Shown in pieces: positions 11,809-25,764 of a stretch of DNA of 64,000 nt. This DNA is from Paramoeba atlantica. Lineage: Eukaryota > Discosea. The DNA lies in NCBI GenBank assembly GCA_977017575.1, contig CDRNVI010000160.1:1-64000 (forward strand). The letters are read 5' to 3'. The position numbers and the translations under genes are program-made. The notes beneath the pieces are model-generated. The model was given only the letters and a program-made list of their open reading frames with translations. It was not told the DNA's origin and did not search any database. Numbering within the stretch: position 1 is the first letter of the stretch; each line of letters starts with the position of its first letter.

Positions 11809-14800
11809 TTATAGTTCATTACTCTGGCCAAAACAACTTTGTGGAGTAACAGATGTTGTGAACTTAATAGTAGAAGAATCTTTGGTTTTTTTATGAAACA
11901 ACAAACCAGCAAAAAACATTACCAACACTTCAGTTAAAAACAAAACAATAAACAAATAAATTGATGAAGTAAACTCAACTGCCAGAATAATAATATACAA
12001 CAAGCAACGAATTAAAAAGGAAAAGGTAATCAATCCTCCAATAAAATGAATAAATTTTTTCACCTTATTAACATATTGAGTCACAACAAGAAGTTGGTGA
12101 GTGTAATACAAAAATACCAAGACCAAAAAAAAAGTGACTGAAATGATAATGGATTGATAAACAATTGCCAAGGTCCTTGTGTTTTTCTCCAATTCTTCAT
12201 TTGAATCAGGCACACGACCAATACAAGGTGACTTTCCAGAAGTAGTTTCTAAAAAAAAACTAAAATGAAAGAGAGAAAAAAAAAAAAAAGACTTGATAAA
12301 AAAAAAGGAAAAAAAACCTAGAATCACTTCAGAATAAACTACAGTAACAATGATCCACAAACACCACACAAGAAAGACACCAATATAAATGAATATATTC
12401 ATTGAATCATGTACAAAGAAAGAAGATCTTGAAGACAACCTCTCCCAAAACCCAATTGAAACAATCACCAAGGTGAAGAGAAGAAAGGTGGGAATCTCAA
12501 AAACCACAAACTCAGACAAAGGTTCATTTTCAAAAATTCCATTTGGATACATAAACATGAAACAAATCCGAAACACACACAAGATGGCAAACAAAATACT
12601 CATTGGCATGGCAAGATGCAATTTTCTCATTTGAAGATAGCATCTATCTTTCAGTTGAGTTATGAAATAAGAAAGAAAAAGAAAAAGATCAATAATATAA
12701 CACACCCCAAGTGTATACATCAATGCTTTTGTTTGAGTAGAGACATATTGAACATCTGTATCCTTATAATTACTCAAACGGTGAACAGGGTACAAACGAA
12801 TAGCACCATCAGAAGATGCCACATCACTATACACAATGTCAGAGCACCAAAATTCAGCATTTCCAAAATGCACTTGAACAACATTCTCCAGTCCGAGGGG
12901 GTGAATTACTTCATATTTGTGATTTGAAGTTCCAAAATCATGAACAGAGTAGGGGGAACCCACACCAGCATCACTTTTTGATTCATCAGTATCTTCATGA
13001 AGCTCTCTCAAGAGTTTCAGGCACACTTCAAAGGTGTTGAGGTGGGTTGGGGTTGTGAAGGAGATGATGGAACCATCTCCAGCAAGCTCTCCTACTATGG
13101 CTCCTTGTTTATTTTGAACTGTTCCTCTTGACCTGTTTGTTTTTGTTAATTTTTTTATTTGACTTTTGGTTGTTTTTTTTTTACAAACTTGTGGTCTTCA
13201 AAACGGAATGACACTGCCACATCTAAATTCCTTGCATCAAACCATGCTTGATTGACAAGTGAAAGATTGAGAGTTGAACAACCAGAATCCATACTTGATT
13301 CCAAAAAAGTAACACGAGAAGAAGGACCCTGTTGTTCAAGGAATTGATATCAACCAAAAAAAAAATTCAAAAAGAAAGGGGAAAGAAAGAGAGAGAGGAA
13401 GAGTGGAAAGGGGAGAAGAACCTTTACAAAAGAAGGTTCATTGGCACACACAGCAGAAATACCCACCAAATTTTCTCGATTTTCATTTTGATTATAACAA
13501 CCTGCTTGTAATTGTCAACTCAAGAGGGAGAAGAGAGAGAGGAGAGAGGAGAGAGGAGAGAGAGGAGAGGAGAGGGGGGAGAGTGGAGAGTGGAGAGAGA
13601 GAGGAGAGAAAAAGGAGAGAGAGAGGAGAGAGGGGAGAGAGGGGGAGAGAGGGTAAGAGAGAAAAGAAAGAAAAGAAAGAAGGGGTAAAAAAGACAAAAG
13701 AAGAGAAATAAAATTTACCCTCATCAGTTGTTTCATTTGATGAAGAGAGACAATCACACACAAGGGAAGTAAGGGAGTAAGCAACAAAATTTGACTCACA
13801 AATCACCTCTGATCTCAACAAATACAAAAATTGCTCTTCAACAGCTTTGGCAACCCAGTCTTCAAGCAACAAGAATGACAATTGATCTTTCCATACAAAC
13901 TGTTCTGTGGGTTCTGCTGAAACCCAAGTCAAAGGCCTGGGAATACCACCTATCCATTTTCCTAGTGTCCAATCCCATGAAAACTGAGAAACACCACCTA
14001 ATCACACACATACAAATAAAAAGAGGTTCAAAGAGAATGAAGAGGAGAAATTGAAAAATTGAAAGATGAAAAAAAAAACCTCGGCATTCACACTCAGAGG
14101 TGTTTAACCAAAGGAGTTGGTTTTCAGGACCTGGAAGAAGACAACCAAATCGAGTTGTATCAGAGTTTTGACATTCTTGTTGGGTCGTAGCAGGTTCAAC
14201 CCACTCTCGCCACCAAAATGATCCATCTTCCTCAGAAAATGCAAGGCAATCATCCTCTCTCATAATAGAAAAGTCCCTATTTAATTGATTCACAAAAAAT
14301 CATTGTGTTGACAAGAATCAAAAAGAATTTTTTTTTAAAAAAAAAAACCTGCAGCCTATTCCAGGTCTATCCATCTGTTGAATACAAAGGGGAATATCAC
14401 TTGTCTCATCATGAGTTCCTGAAGTGAAACAAGCCCCAGTCTTTTCAAAAAAAAAAAGGGGGGGGGAAGAGAATAAGCAAGAGAGAGAGAGAGAGAGAAA
14501 AAAAAGAAAAGAAAAATCAAAAAAGAAAATAACCTGAATGACAACAGGATAATCAGTTGATCGTACAATTGTAGCCCACTCACGGTCAGAACATGATCCA
14601 GCCCCAAGACACTCCTCCTGTGAATACATAAAAATATTTAATTTCCTCTCTTTTCAATGGACACTTTTCCATTTCTACAGTCGAAACCAAAAAGGGAAAC
14701 AATAAGAAAGACACAAAGATTGAAAGGAAACCTCAGAAGTGCATTCATGCCAATCACTAACATAACACTGGAGGTACCTCTGCACTGACTCATCAGCTCC

Positions 14801-17800
14801 ACAATCCTCCACAGGAATCAAAGGACATTGAGCCCAGTTTGTTGGTATTGTGGTTGTCTCCCCAAACTAACAACAAATTTGTGGATGATTAAATTGAATC
14901 GAATATTTAAAAAAAAAAAAAAAAAAGGAAAAAGAAAAAAGAAGGGAATAGAAAGGGTGCGGTGAAGAAAGACAAGACAAACAAGAGAAAAGTTAACTTG
15001 AATACAATCTTCTTTTGAAATTATTGAAGGAACAACACAAATACTCTTGTCATACCAGAGTGTATCAATACCAAAACTCTTTTTAACATTTTGGCAACCA
15101 GGTTTAGAATTCATGCCTACAATGCATGCTCCCTTCAATCCTGAAAGAGATAAACAACCAGGTCCATTGCAATCAACTGTACAAGAGGTGTCTCTTGCTC
15201 TTCAGGAGAATGAAAGGATGAGAAAATAGTGATCTTTTGAGGAAAAGAAAAGGAGGAGAAAAAAAAAAGGATAAAAAGAAAACCTGCACTCCTCTTCAGT
15301 CAGGCCAAAGAATACCTGACCATCTTCCATCTCACATCCAATCCCTTGGTTGCATGAAACTTCATCAATATTGGGAACTATTGTACAAGGAACAGAAGAG
15401 TCTGCTTCAAGTGGACAATAAACACAATGATTCTCTGTAAAAAGGAAAGAGAGAGTTCAGAGAGAGCGGGAAAAAAAAGGAAAAAAAAAATTGAAAAAAA
15501 AATTTTAAAAAAAATAAAGTCAAATTGAAAACCAGTGCAAGAATCCAAATTCGACACACTACAAACTGGGTCTGGGGTGCAATCTTCCTCTAATGCTAAT
15601 ACAAGAGAGTACCCCGCATTACAAGAGGCATAACATGTTTCATAATTCTATAAAAATAAAAAGAAAAAAAGAAAATCATTCCATTTTAATTAAACAAAAG
15701 AAGGGGGAAAAAGAAAAGAAAAGAAAAGAATGAAAAAAGAAAGGATTGAAAAAAAACCTGGGGACATGATATCCCAAGACAAATTTCAGCAGGACATTTA
15801 ACATTCAGTTCATCCAAATCACCAGGAAGAGTAAGACCCAACACAGTAGCTTTACAATCATTTGTTTCACTATCCCAAACGTACCTTGACCTTTTCTCAA
15901 TGTGAAGAGGATTACCTGGTACAACACAATCCTGCACAGTTGCTGCTGTTTTGAGAGCCTCAAAGAATTCATCTGAATCTCGCTGGGCATTCCTAATTGA
16001 GGAGGAGGGAAGAACTTCACGTCTGAGATAATCTTCAAGAGAGGAGGTCATCTTTTCTATGTAACAGGAGAGATATTCTTCTTCAAGTTGATTGGTTGGA
16101 GGGAGAATGCACTTGTTGGTTGATCGATCACAATTTCCACTCAAAAAGGCACAATCAGTGTCTGCTGAACAATCTGTTCCTCTAAAGGTTTCTGAGGGAT
16201 AAATTTTTGAATCAAGAAAAATAATATTTCAGAAAGACCAAGAAAAAAATGAAAAAGAGAGAGAGAGAGAGAGAGAGAGAAAAGAAGAACAAACCAGTTA
16301 TTCCAACCTCATTGAGGCAATCCCTCACAACTCTCTGAAGTTGAGCATCAACAAGGACAGCAAGAGCACCCTCTGGGTCCTGTTTTGTAAACACCCATAT
16401 TTAGAAACTGGTTTTTTCAAACTCATGCAGCATCAAAAATACTGAAACACATTAAAAACAAAAAAAAGAAAAAGAAAAAAGAAAAGAAAAAAAACAAAAA
16501 AAACAAAAAAAAAGAAAACAAACATTAATTCCAGAGGAACAACCCTGGATGGGATCATTCAATTGATTCAAAGCTGTGGTGAAGTCATTATAGAAGGAAG
16601 CAGCACACTCTGGTACTCCACACTCTTCTTCAAGTTGTTCAGCAAGAGGTGCGTCAAATTCATTTTCAGTTACAACAATCGAAAATGGAAAGCAACAATT
16701 CACAGGCTGTCAGTTTTTTTGAGGGAGAGGGAGAGAGGGGGAGAGGAGAGGTGGAAAGATGGAGAGAGAAAAAAAAAAGAAAAAAAAGAGAAAAAAAAAG
16801 AAAAGAAAAGAAAAAAAAGAGAGACACTCAGTTGGGGATTACAACAAGGCTCATTGTTCCAAAGAATGGGGTCAGAATCTTGATCATATTGGCAGAAGGT
16901 TTGATCAACTCGATTAACCTTTGTGACCACACTTTCAAGTTGGTGTGTTGCTATTTTTTTTTGTGGTCAATCAAGTGAGGAAAAGAGGGAAAAGAAAGTG
17001 AAGAAATAATAAGAAGGAAGACAACAAACCAGCAACAAGACAAGAACTGCTGGCTGTTGCTGCATTGTAGACATCCAAAGCATACTGAAAACTTTTCATG
17101 AGATTGAAATTCAACAAAGAATAAAGATAGATGGGGATTGTGGGGAGAGAGGAGAGAGAGAGAGAGAGAAAGGATGCGAGAGAGGAGAGAGAGAGAGAAA
17201 GGATATGAGAGAAAAAGAAAGGACAAACATTAATAGAGGAAATGCTTTCTTCAGTAGCAGAGATTTGAGAAGAGATAAGCTCTTGAAGAATGGAATATTT
17301 CTCATTCTCACAAAGAGCAACAAGGTTGATTTCTTCAAAGGATGAAAGAGGAATGTGGGGCAAGAATTTGCTAACACTCTTTTTTACTGAAGAATCAAAC
17401 CCACCATTTTCCAGGAGGACAACTTCTCCAGCTTGATTTGTTACAGACATGATTGCAATGGAACCCTACACACAGTAAAAAAATTGGAAAGGAAATGAAG
17501 AGGGGGTTATTAGATCAAACAGTGGTGCTGTTTGCTTTACTTGCTTGTTGGCTGTCTGTTTTGACAACAAAAAAAAAAAAGACACAATAAAAAAAAAGGG
17601 AGGAGGGAGAGAAACCTGAGAAAAGAGGGTGTTTGCAGAATAAGGAATAGAACTTTGAACTCGAGTCAACACAACAACATAAAGAGTGGAAGCTTGAGGA
17701 GAAGCAAGAGTTGAATTTTGATAACTTCCAAACAAATTCAAAGGAATATTAAAAAGTGGAATTTCAGATGGAGGGGGAAAGAACACAAGGGGATCAGTGG

Positions 17801-19994
17801 AGGGAGCTGTCACCCACTCAAAACACCCAGACAAGAAATCAACACATGGAGCCTGTGTTTTTTTTATTTCAATGGTAGAAAAAAGAAAAAAAATGAGGTG
17901 CTTTTTTTCTCAAAGTGGCATTGGAGAGTACATCAAGATCAAATATATTTACAAAAAAGAGAAACAAACTTGAGCAGTCCCAAAAACAACTGCAGATGCT
18001 GATGTCAATGCTTCCTGGTAGGCCAGTGACGTGGCAATTTCTGATTGCAATGGCACTCTCCAAGGCTGTGTTATTGGGGGGATGAACAAAAAAATTGAGA
18101 GAAAGAGAAAAAAGAAAAAGGAAAAAAAAAGAAAAAAGGAAAAACCAAAGACACAGTCGAAAATATCATGTGAACCAAAGAAGGAATGAGGGGAACAACA
18201 GAGCAATGGACAATAGTTTGCTCATCAAAGCAAGCAGAGAAGGATAAACGATTTTCTCCTTTTGTTGTTCTCCCAATCAATGAATTTCTTCGTTCTAAAA
18301 ACAAAAGAACACAAATGTTAAAAAAAAAAAAATTGTTTGTTATAATTTCACACACACAATTTCCTTTAGAAGAAGAAGAAGAGAAAAGTAAAAAAGAAGA
18401 AAACAAGAAAAAAGGTGCATTCACCTGTCAATGCATCAGGGTCACGAGGAAGGCAAAACAAGTCCAGATCGCCCACTGAATCACCCAATGTTGCAGACAC
18501 AGAGATGGTATGACAACCAGAAGGGATTGGCAGCACCAAGTCAACAACTTGATTTCTTTGAAAGGAGAGAAAGAGAAGAGAGAAGAGAGAAGAGAGATAG
18601 AAGGAAGAGAGAAGGAAGAGAGAAGAGGTGTGAGAGAGAGCTCTCCATCATTCCTAAGTTCTCAAAACCACAAAAAAAAAAAAAGAAAACAAACATAACA
18701 CTCTCATCGAAGGTGTGAGAGACTGTAAAGCCATCCTCGAGACAGAACGAGAGTGGGGTGTTGGCTTCATTTTCTGGGACCACTGCACAGGGCACTCGAA
18801 TGGATGGTGGGAGTAATGGGTGTGTCTATCAAGAAAGAAAAAGGGGAAAATCAGAATCAGAAAATTATTTTTAACAAGGGAAAAGAAAAAAAAAATAGAA
18901 TAATTTAACAAAACACCTGAGTAGAGGCAATCACTTCCACAATGAATGAGGTAGCCAATGCAGCTTGCACTGCAATTGAATAGGTCCCAAGAAGGTAATT
19001 TGTGTGGGCAACAGGACAAATTGTGATGATGTTTTGTCCCAAACCATCAGAAATTGGGATACTCCCTTTTTTCCACTCTGATTGTTCAGTATCTTGAAAA
19101 AAAAAAAAAAAAAGAGAGAGCAAAGCTGAAGTCAGTGACCCAAACACACAAAAAAGAAAAGAAAAGAAAAAAGAAAACACACACAATAAAGAAAAAAAAT
19201 CAAAACCAGGAAAGGCATGCTGATTGGACACCCTCACAATCGGAACACCATAAAATGGTCGTATGATAACTTTAATTGCACGACAGTTATATTGTGGTCC
19301 CAGGAAAAACCGAAAGAATCCTGTTTCTCCTGTTCCCAGTGTTGTTGTTCTGTTTTTTTTGTTGTTGTTAGAAAAAAAATTCTGTTCGGCAAAAGTAAGA
19401 AGAGGAATGAAAACATAGAAGCTTGTCCAATTTGAAGAGAGGTGTAATTCATGGGAAAAGAACACCACTCCCCGACTTTGTCAAACACATCACCACCAAT
19501 CTCTGCAGGGCCACAGCAAGAAGGATTTCCACAATCTTCAGGCTGGAAAAAAAAAAAATTCTTCAAAAAAAAAACCACAGAAAAAAAAACGTGAAAGAAA
19601 AGGAAAAATGAAAAAATTTCAAAAAAAAAATACAAACTGTTTGTGAAGACCAATCACAAGGTTCACACTCCTTCGGCAAACATGATTTTTCAGCTCTTCC
19701 ACAAAGAAAAGGGTCTTAGGGTAAAGCATGAATAAGGAAGAGAGCCAAATCAGAACCAACATAAGCTGACCTCAAAAAAGCAGAAAGAGAAAAAGAGAGA
19801 CCTGCTGCTACAAACAATTCTTCATCAAATTCCATCTTCATCACCGAAAAATCAAACTCAGTATTTAAAACGGAAGTTGAGCTCGTCCAAAAATGACTCT
19901 CACGGAGTTGAGGTCTCGCGACCCCTCCTCTCCACCACCCACACAACAGAATCATCAACATCAACCACCACCAATTATTCCGAAGTCGTCCCAT
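11809..19994 (-). CDS. Giant 7TM receptor: Cys-rich ectodomain plus TOM1/THH1-like membrane domain
   Basis: One multi-exon gene (roughly 25-30 introns, estimated protein over 1,300 residues) reads right to left. It starts at the ATG at 19994 with a clear signal peptide (hydrophobic run LMLMILLCGWW). The ectodomain exons between 19700 and 13030 are beta-sandwich-like and then strongly Cys-rich. Repeated modules carry short CX2-8C spacings, for example exons at 15540-15650, 15290-15430, 14820-15130 and 14100-14290. The C-terminal exons (about 13125-11809) contain seven hydrophobic segments. The third (FLLFTLVIVSIGFWERL) and the sixth/seventh (FSLIRC-like SFLIRCLLYIIILAV, then LFLTEVLVMFF) match the layout of the plant TOM1/TOM3/THH1 and animal GPR137 family. 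Introns begin G-T-T-T-T and are pyrimidine-rich on the sense strand; one interrupts the TM4-TM5 loop near 12250-12316. Stop TAA at 11809. Exon borders were read by eye, so a few may be wrong. The ligand and pathway are unknown. Confidence 0.75.
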
Positions 19995-20311
19995 GATATC
20001 CACTCCTCCACAAAACACAAGAGAGGAAAAATCAGAAGAGAGAGAAGAGAGACACAAAGACTAAAAACAGAAAACAACAATTAGGAAAAAAACAAAAAGA
20101 TGACAATAAAACGAAGCGAGCGGGATCAAGCTCCGACCTCCACCAGAATTTACTATCAGGCAATCCATTCCAGACAATTTTTTTCCCCGAAAAACCATAA
20201 TGGCCAATAATTGTCCTCTCGTGTTTGTTGGTTTGGTTGTTTGTTGTTGTTCTCTTGCTTTATTATTCATCTTACACTTTATCGCTCTCTGTTTCTCCTT
20301 TTTTTTGTCTG
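19995..20311. promoter_or_regulatory. Divergent intergenic region, presumed bidirectional promoter
   Basis: Only 317 bases separate the start codons of two divergent receptor genes (19994 minus, 20312 plus), so both promoters must overlap or abut here. No TATA-like motif stands out. A TTG/TTGTTG-rich stretch lies at 20220-20260. Shared control of the two receptors is inference from the layout alone. Confidence 0.5.
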
Positions 20312-23300
20312 ATGATGAGGATTTGGGGACTGCTGGGAGGGAGAAGTTTTATCTTCTTTTTGTTGTTGTTGTTCGTGGATCTTTCTGCACAACAACTTCT
20401 CCCTCAATTTTTGGTTCTTGGTTTGAATCCAACAACACGACCTAATGGTGATGTTGAATTTGTTGGTTTGTACACGCTTTGTTTTTTGAATATAGACAAA
20501 AAAAAGGGACAATAATCTTTCTCTTTTCTCTCTTTTCTCTCTCTTTCTCTCTCTTTCTCTCCTCTCTTGATTTTCTTTCTTTCTTTCTTTCTTTCCTCCA
20601 CAATACAAAACACAAAACACAAAACACAAAACACAAAAATAGGAAGAACACGACTTCTAGGGTTTCTTGCAGGTGTTGCAGACATCAACGCTGACCCCTC
20701 CTTCCCTTTCATCTTGGAAGACGAAAACTTTGACAACCAAAGAGACATTGAGGTCACGGTCGCAGGTGCACTCGCACGAGTGAACAGAACCATTGGGTTT
20801 TGTGGACCACAACGATCATCGGTCACCCTTCAACTGCACCCTCGAGTGGCTCTTCCTTTCAGGATACCAATTGTTTCTCCAGCATCGACATCTCTTACGT
20901 TGTCACCTGCTGATGATTACCCTTATTTTTTGAGAGCTTTTCCTTCCAGTGCTGTTGTTGCCGCTGCGATTGCATCGCTGATTGAGGTTCACTCAGAAGT
21001 TGGGGAAACTGTCTCGCTCTTGACCCGAACGTTCGTTTCTTTTTTTTCTTTTTTTTTTAGAGTCTCTTTAAACTTCTTCAAAATTTATTTTTTTCTCTCT
21101 GAGTTCTGTGTTTTCTTCTCTTCTCTTCTCTCCTCTCCTCTTCTCTTCTCTGTTTTCTTCTCTTCTCACCACAATAAGCAGCCCTGATGCCGCAGCAGAA
21201 GATTATCGAAGATCACTTCTGAAATTTGCAGAAGAAAGTTCAGTCTGGTCCATCACACAAGACATCCAATTTGACATCGCACTCAGCGATGCTGAGCTTA
21301 ATGGGATACTTGACCAACTCATTTCTGTTGGCAATCGAGTGTTCATCGTAATCTGTCTGGATGCAGGGGTTACTGCTCGCTATTTCAAATTTGGGTATCA
21401 GAAAGGGATTGCTGGGATCGCTGGTTATCAGTGGATTTTCGATTCAGTGGCAGCCGGAGACTCTTCTTTTGTTGTTGGAGGTTTGAGTTCCTTTTTTTAA
21501 GTCTCCCCCCCCCCCTACATCCTTTCTCTCTTTCTCTTCTCACCAGAACAACACAACACAACACAACACAACACAACACAGGTGTTCGCGATCCTGAAGC
21601 TGTTCTTGGATGGGAGGGAGGTGTTTCTGTGACTCCTTCTGATGGACAGGTTTTTTCAAGAAATGCTTTTTTCCTGGATTATTCTTTTTTGGTTGTTTTT
21701 TTGTTGTTGTTCTTCTTCTTTCTCCCCATGGTGAAATGTTTCTTTTTGTTTTTTGAGGAATGTGCTGCTAAAAGAAAGTGAGAATAGGGAGAGATCTATG
21801 ACCAGTTTCGGGCCAGTTACGAACGAGAGAGACAACTCCAGGTTTTTGAAGATATTTTTTTTTTTGCAATATCTCTTTTGGTGCCACCAATGATTTACTT
21901 CTTTTTGAAAAAACACAACTTCTCACCACAAAGTTTATAACAGGAAGAGATTGAGACTTTTTTGGAGGTTCCTGATCCGAAAGCAGCCTTTACTTATGAT
22001 ATTGTGTTTATGTACGCTCACGCAATCAGACAAATGTTGATGGAAGGGAAAGACCCTGCAGATGGCACTCTCATCGATTATCTTCGAGAAGTTATTTTTT
22101 TTTCTCTCTCTCTCTTTCTCTCTCTTTCTTAAGTTGTGTGCCATGTTATGTTCGACACAATGCAAGCCAATTTTTTGACTGATTTTTTTCAGGTTTCTTT
22201 TCCTGGTGCAACAGGAACCCTCGCATTTAATCCAGGATTTAATGATCGAGGTTTTTGAACAATTTTATGCGAAATCTTCCTTCCTTTTTTTTTTCTTTCT
22301 GCACACCCGCACTGACTTGCACATTGCACAGCTGGAATCGTCCCAATTGAAGTAATTCTGAGTGTTCAAGGTGAAAGATTTCTCAGAGGTTCTATTTCAG
22401 GACCTGAAGTTGAATCAAACTTTATTTGGAAAGGACAGTCAGTTTATCATATTGGCTCTTTGTTGTCTTTATCTAATACTGCAGGTTATTTCTTTCTTCT
22501 TCCTTCTTCTTCTCTCTTCCTTCTCTTTTATCAAGCATTTTCCTTCCTTCTCTTTTTTCCTTCTCCACACACACGCATACAGGAAGATCCAGGTGGTTGG
22601 CCCTCCAAGCTTGCATCAATGACCACAACAACGACAACTGGGCAGTGGTTGGGACATTCCGCTTATCCCTCGTAAATGAAGACACAAATAACGACCCAGA
22701 CACTGCAGTAGCAGGAGCACAATCTCTTCTCCAATCTCCCAAAGTTGGGTTTATAGGGACAGAAACCCCTGAAGTCACAAAAGCAGTTCACAACAGAGTT
22801 GCAGCACCAAACAAAATTCCACTTCTCTCAGGTGTCACGTCAGCAATGGAATTTCAATCCACAAAGAATTATCCCTACTTTCTCCGAACATATCCCTCCG
22901 CTTTCTTTGTGGCATCTGGGGTTGTCACTCTCCTCAACAACAATGCTGGAGATGGGTTGGTCGCTATGCTCTATCGTGAGGACAATCCCCTGTCTGTCGC
23001 TCTACACGACACCTTCATTTCACTCTCATCAGAGGCTGATTGGGTGGTTGATGCGCAGTATGGAGTGGCTATGGACCACACTAATTTTGAGGACATTCTT
23101 CTTGATATCCAGAAGAGAACAATCAAGATTGTTGTTGTGTTTTTGATGGAACCTGAGTCTGTTGCTCATTTGTTTTCACAAGCTTTTGAGGTGGAAATGG
23201 CTGGTGATGGTTCTGGATATCAATGGATTGTTGATGATGTCTCTGTGAATTTGGATTCTTATCGGGTGACTAATATTTATTTCTATTTTTTTTTCCTTTT

Positions 23301-25764
23301 TTTTTCTTTTTAAATTTATTCCTCTTAGATTAATGGTGCGATCAGCAGCTCAGCAGTACAAGGGTGGAGAAGTGGTGTTGGGTTTTTGGCAAGCAGGTAA
23401 AAATATTGATTGGAAGAGGGAGCCCAGAGAGAGATGGAGGATATATTTTTTTTGATTTGTTGTATTCCTTTTTTTACAAATAGTGTCGAAGGTCCTATTA
23501 CCAATCGCTTTCTGAGGAGTTATGATAGGGAGCTTGAAGCTCAGGTTTTGTTTCATTGAGAAAAGAGGGGGAGAAGGAGGGAAGAGAGGAGAGGAGAGGA
23601 GAGAGGGAGGAGTGAAGGGGAGAAAGGAAAGAGAAAGAGAAGGTGGAGTTAGAGGGAAGGAATAATAATTGAATCAATTTTCACAAAAACCTGTTTTTAG
23701 GAGGATCCCTCCCTTTTCCCAGAGATTCCAGACAACACAGCAGCCTTTCACTATGACATGTGTGGAATTTATGTGAACGCTCTTTCTGAAGTGATCAAAG
23801 AAGGAGGAGATGTTTTTGATGGTGACCTTTTGATGTCGAAACTGAGGCTTGTCATAGATACAGAAGGTGCATCTGGGAGGATCAGTTTTGATCAAAATGA
23901 TCGAGCAGGAACTTTTAGTTATCAACTCCTCCAAGGGAATGGTTTTGGTTCTTTTCAGCCAGTGGGTGTTTGGGATGGGGAGACATTGAGAGAGGAGGGT
24001 TTTTTGTGGGCTGCTGTAAATCAACAATTCTTCACACTTGGCTCCCTTCTTTCTGAAGGAACTGTGACAGGTTTTTCCTTCTTCTTTGTTTGGGAAGGGA
24101 GGATTCAAAAGAAAGAAAGAAAGAAAGAAAGAAAGAAGACAAATCAAGATCTCAATGAATCCCATTCTTCTCTGACCCACTTTCTCTCTCTCTCCCATCC
24201 CATTCCAGGTCGCTCAGCACTTCTCTCCATCAGAGCAGCGATCAATGACATCAACAAGGACAGCCCTGTAGCATTCTCCCTCCTGCAGAGAGATACACAC
24301 AACAAAACTGACTCAGAAATCATTCATTCAGCACTTGAACTGGTGGAAGAACAAGGAGTGATTGGACTTCTTGGAGTAGAGAGCTCCTCTCTGGCAATAG
24401 CGATTCACACTGAAGCTGGGGAAGTGCACAGTGTGCCACTTTTCTCTGCTGCAGCAGTGGCAGCTTCAATAAGAAGTTCCACCGATTTTCCGTTTTTTTT
24501 GAGGGATTATCCTTCCACCTCCCCTGAGTCAATGGCCATAGCTGCTCTGTTGGAGAAATACGTCTCCAAGGAGAATGTTTGTGTTTTGTATCGACCTGAT
24601 GAATTGGATTCAGTTAGTTTGAAGAAGTTGGTGGAGGCGAAGAGTGCAGGGTCCAAATGGGAGATTAAGAGTGAAATTTCTATGAGCTCACAGAATCAGG
24701 ACGATTTTACCAGTGTTTTCAATATGATTCAAGAGAATGATTGTAAAGTTGTTTTGTCTTTTCTTTTTGATGATGAAATGACTTGGAAGATTCTTGGCCA
24801 TGCATATTCTTCTAATTTGGCTGGGAGTGGTTCTCTTATTCAGTGGGTTGTTGATAATGCTGCTTTTTCATCTGCTTTGATTCAGGTGAGAAAGTGAAAG
24901 ATGAGAGAGAGAGAGAGATGAGATAATAAGAGGAGAAGAGAAGAAAAGGAGAGAAGAAAAGGATTTTTTTATTTATTATTAGAAGAGATGGAGATGATAA
25001 GAGAGAGAGAGGAGAGAGGAGAGATTTAAATACTAACTTGAAATTGAGGGGAGCAAAGCTGAAAGATCTGGATGGGAAGGTGCTTCAGGTTTCATTGCAA
25101 ACCGGTAAGTCTGAATCTCTCTTTTTCTCCCTCCTCTCCTCTCTCCTCTCTCTCCTCTCTCTCCTCTCTCTCCTCTCTCGCCTCTCTCTCCCTTTCTTTG
25201 ATTTGAAAAAAAAAATTACAGGGGAAAAGGGGAAGAAAACGACCAATTCCTTTTAAGTTATGCTCGTGAAAGATCTGACCAGGTTTTTTTAAAAAAATCG
25301 CTCTGTCCTCAAACAAATACATCTTTTACATTTTTAACCTCATGTTGTGTTGCTTCCGTTTTCAGAACCCAGATCTCTACCCAGAGGTCCCAGAGCCAAA
25401 AGCATCATACCACTATGATTTAGTGTATGTTTATCTCAGTGCTGTGAAGGCAGTCCTTGATGCTGGTGGAGATCCTCATGATGGTGTGGTTCTCATGTCT
25501 GCGATGAGGGAAGTCAATCTACTCAAAGGTGCGACTGGTGAACTCTCTTTTGACGAAAATGATCGAGCGCAGGATGTTTTTCTGGACTTTGTTGGCGGAA
25601 AACCAAATGGAGAATACCAATTGCAAGGGAACTACTCACAAACTACTGATTTCTCAGAAAATGGTGTCTTTAGATGGCCGGGTACGACCTCATCTTCAGC
25701 TTTTCGTGGACCACCCCTCCTCATTGTCGCCTCACTTTTTTTGACATATTTATTTTATTTTTAA
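20312..25764 (+). CDS. Triple Venus-flytrap (ANF-receptor/PBP1) surface protein, probably GPI-anchored
   Basis: A multi-exon gene with an estimated protein of about 1,400 residues. Two ATGs at 20312/20315 open a signal peptide (hydrophobic FIFFLLLLLFV). The first intron is 20466-20642, and splicing gives the run EFVGRTRLLGFLAG. Three consecutive ligand-binding domains of the periplasmic-binding-protein type I fold follow: about 20643-22430, 22590-24070 and 24210-25680. Each opens with G-R-(T/S) and a helix carrying A..DIN or INDxN. Each has an internal DYPYFLRAFPS / NYPYFLRTYPS / DFPFFLRDYPS motif and a late G(A/S)(T/S)GxxxF segment, so they arose by internal triplication. No 7TM domain follows. 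The last exon ends in a Ser/Ala/Gly stretch and a hydrophobic tail (LLIVASLFLTYLFYF) directly before TAA, typical of a GPI-attachment signal. It is a receptor- or decoy-like extracellular sensor. The convergent neighbour encodes a class C GPCR with the same ligand-binding fold. Confidence 0.85.
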
